A DNA stretch of 7,395 nt from Nitrospirota bacterium (GTDB taxonomy: Bacteria > Nitrospirota > Nitrospiria > Nitrospirales > NS-4), in the NCBI GenBank assembly GCA_005877565.1, contig VBOK01000090.1, positions 1 to 7,395 on the forward strand. Direction: 5' to 3'. A program made the translations under genes and the position numbers. Shown here one piece after another: positions 6,281 to 7,395 of this stretch. The notes below the pieces were generated by a model. The model saw only the letters and a program-made list of their open reading frames with translations. It had not been told where the DNA came from and did not search any database. Within the stretch, counting starts at the first letter, position 1. Each line of letters starts with the position of its first letter.

Positions 6281-7395
6281 CTATCTTGCCAGCGCCTTGT
6301 GGATCTCGCGGGCGGTCTGCGGGCCGACGCCGCCGACGCGCTGGAGAGCCTCTTCGCTCGCCTCCGCCAAGGCTTCGACCGAGCCGAAGTAGCGCAGCAG
6401 GTCGCGGCGCTTGGCCGGGCCGACGCCGGGGATCCCGTCCAGCTTGGAGGAGAGGAGCGCCCGGCTTCTGAGATTCCGGTGGTACGAAATCGCGAAGCGA
6501 TGGGCCTCGTCTCGGATGCGCTGCAAGACATGCGTGGCGGGTGAAGTCGGCTTCAGGATGACGGGGTTCTTCCGCCCGGGCAGAAAGATCCGCTCTTCCT
6601 TCTCGCCTTTTGCCTTGGCAAGCGCGACGATGTCAATCCGTGAGAGGCCCAGCTCCCGCAGGGCGTCCATTGCGGCGCCCAACTGCCCGATCCCCCCGTC
6701 GATCAGGATCAAATCCGGCAGGGGGCGCTGCTCCTCCTTGACGCCGGAGTAGTGGCGCAGGACGACCTCTTTCATGCTGGCGAAGTCGTTGGCGCCCTCG
6801 ACGGTCCTGATGCGGAACTTACGGTAGTCCGATTTCTTCGGTCCGCCGGCCTCCCACACCACCATGGACGCGACTCCCTGGTTGCCCTGGATGTTGGAGA
6901 TGTCGAACCCCTCGATGCGGGCCGGCGCCTTCTTGAGATGCAGCAGTTTCTGCATCTCCTCGACGGCGGCCCGCTCCGTGGCTTCGTCACGCAGGTGGTC
7001 TCGCAACGCGGCGGCGGCGTTCTCCTCCGCGAGCTGCACGAGATGGTGCTTGATCCCGCGCTCCGGCGCCAGGACGAGCACCTTCTCGCCCTTTTTCTCC
7101 GACAACCACCGGCTGATCAGGTCGGCCTCGGGCAGGGAAACCGGGAGCAGCACCTGCTTCGGCGGGATGACGTCCTTGCTGTAGAACTGCTCGATCACCG
7201 AGCGGACCAGCTCTTCATCCGAGGTGTCCTGGACCTGCCCCCACTGGAAGTCCTTGCGGCCGACTAACAGGCCACCGCGGACGAACAGCATCTGGATGTC
7301 CGCCGCCGCACACTCCCGAACTAGGCCGACGACGTCCTGGTCCACGTTCTCGGTCTGGGCTACGCGCTGGCGCTCGAGGGTCCGCTCGATCTTGA
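6281..7395 (-). CDS. uvrC: UvrABC system endonuclease UvrC, partial (N-terminus beyond right edge)
   Basis: UvrC makes both incisions around a DNA lesion handed over by UvrA-UvrB. The frame is open to the right edge (entering as KIERTLERQRVAQTEN) and gives 370 C-terminal residues of a protein usually near 600. The GIY-YIG nuclease and UvrB-binding motif therefore lie outside. Counting from the GTG-coded residue at 7345, the RNase H-like 5'-incision domain holds FDISNIQG (D148, codon 6904-6902), the KKSDYRKFRIRTVEG motif, LILIDGGIGQLG (D216, codon 6700-6698) and RDEAHRFAI (H282, codon 6502-6500), matching the known catalytic Asp, Asp and His. A tandem helix-hairpin-helix DNA-binding end follows: LDGIPGVGPAKRRDLLRYFGS and LQRVGGVGPQTAREIHKAL. 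The last stop is TAG at 6283-6281. The visible part appears intact and functional. Confidence 0.97.
   Translation of the reverse strand, partial: KIERTLERQRVAQTENVDQDVVGLVRECAAADIQMLFVRGGLLVGRKDFQWGQVQDTSDEELVRSVIEQFYSKDVIPPKQVLLPVSLPEADLISRWLSEKKGEKVLVLAPERGIKHHLVQLAEENAAAALRDHLRDEATERAAVEEMQKLLHLKKAPARIEGFDISNIQGNQGVASMVVWEAGGPKKSDYRKFRIRTVEGANDFASMKEVVLRHYSGVKEEQRPLPDLILIDGGIGQLGAAMDALRELGLSRIDIVALAKAKGEKEERIFLPGRKNPVILKPTSPATHVLQRIRDEAHRFAISYHRNLRSRALLSSKLDGIPGVGPAKRRDLLRYFGSVEALAEASEEALQRVGGVGPQTAREIHKALAR

Noticed and set aside
6890..6910. FDISNIQG in UvrC, with Asn where some family members have His
   Set aside because: Asn at this place is common in UvrC proteins, and the catalytic Asp just before it is kept, so it is normal variation.

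Overview
The window looks like a chromosomal housekeeping region of a moderately GC-rich Gram-negative bacterium. The gene order (uvrC, yebC-ruvA-ruvB, then pheA-hisC-aroF) and the type of each protein recall Nitrospirota or deltaproteobacterial-type genomes. That placement comes from remembered gene order, not from a search, and is tentative. No tRNA, rRNA, CRISPR array, transposase or integrase is visible.

Layout from right to left. Positions 7395-6281 (minus) hold the C-terminal 370 codons of uvrC, the nucleotide excision repair endonuclease. Facing it on the plus strand, at 5465-6274, is the only plus-strand gene: a 269-residue putative Fe(II)/2-oxoglutarate oxygenase with its own promoter and noticeably lower G+C. 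A 208-bp divergent promoter region (5257-5464) separates it from the minus-strand unit yebC-ruvA-ruvB (5256-2868), which encodes a YebC/TACO1 protein and the Holliday-junction branch-migration complex. ruvC, often found between yebC and ruvA, is absent: yebC and ruvA overlap by four bases.

After a 111-bp gap with a clear sigma-70-type promoter comes a second minus-strand unit, pheA-hisC-aroF (2753 to the left edge). It encodes chorismate mutase/prephenate dehydratase, a HisC-type aminotransferase and a DAHP synthase that runs off the window. Together these cover entry into the shikimate pathway, conversion of chorismate to phenylpyruvate, and probably the final transamination. Spacing is tight (8 and 18 nt), and the hisC ribosome-binding site is built into the pheA stop codon.

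The two points that most deserve a second look are both departures from this background. First, hisC is broken: directly after the PLP-lysine motif about 34 codons are missing and the frame shifts, while the rest of the gene remains clean. This is either a recent deletion or an assembly error. Second, the oxygenase between uvrC and yebC has a complete predicted active site but no identifiable substrate, opposite orientation and distinct composition, so it looks like an acquired gene. I found no convincing evidence for a new multi-gene system.
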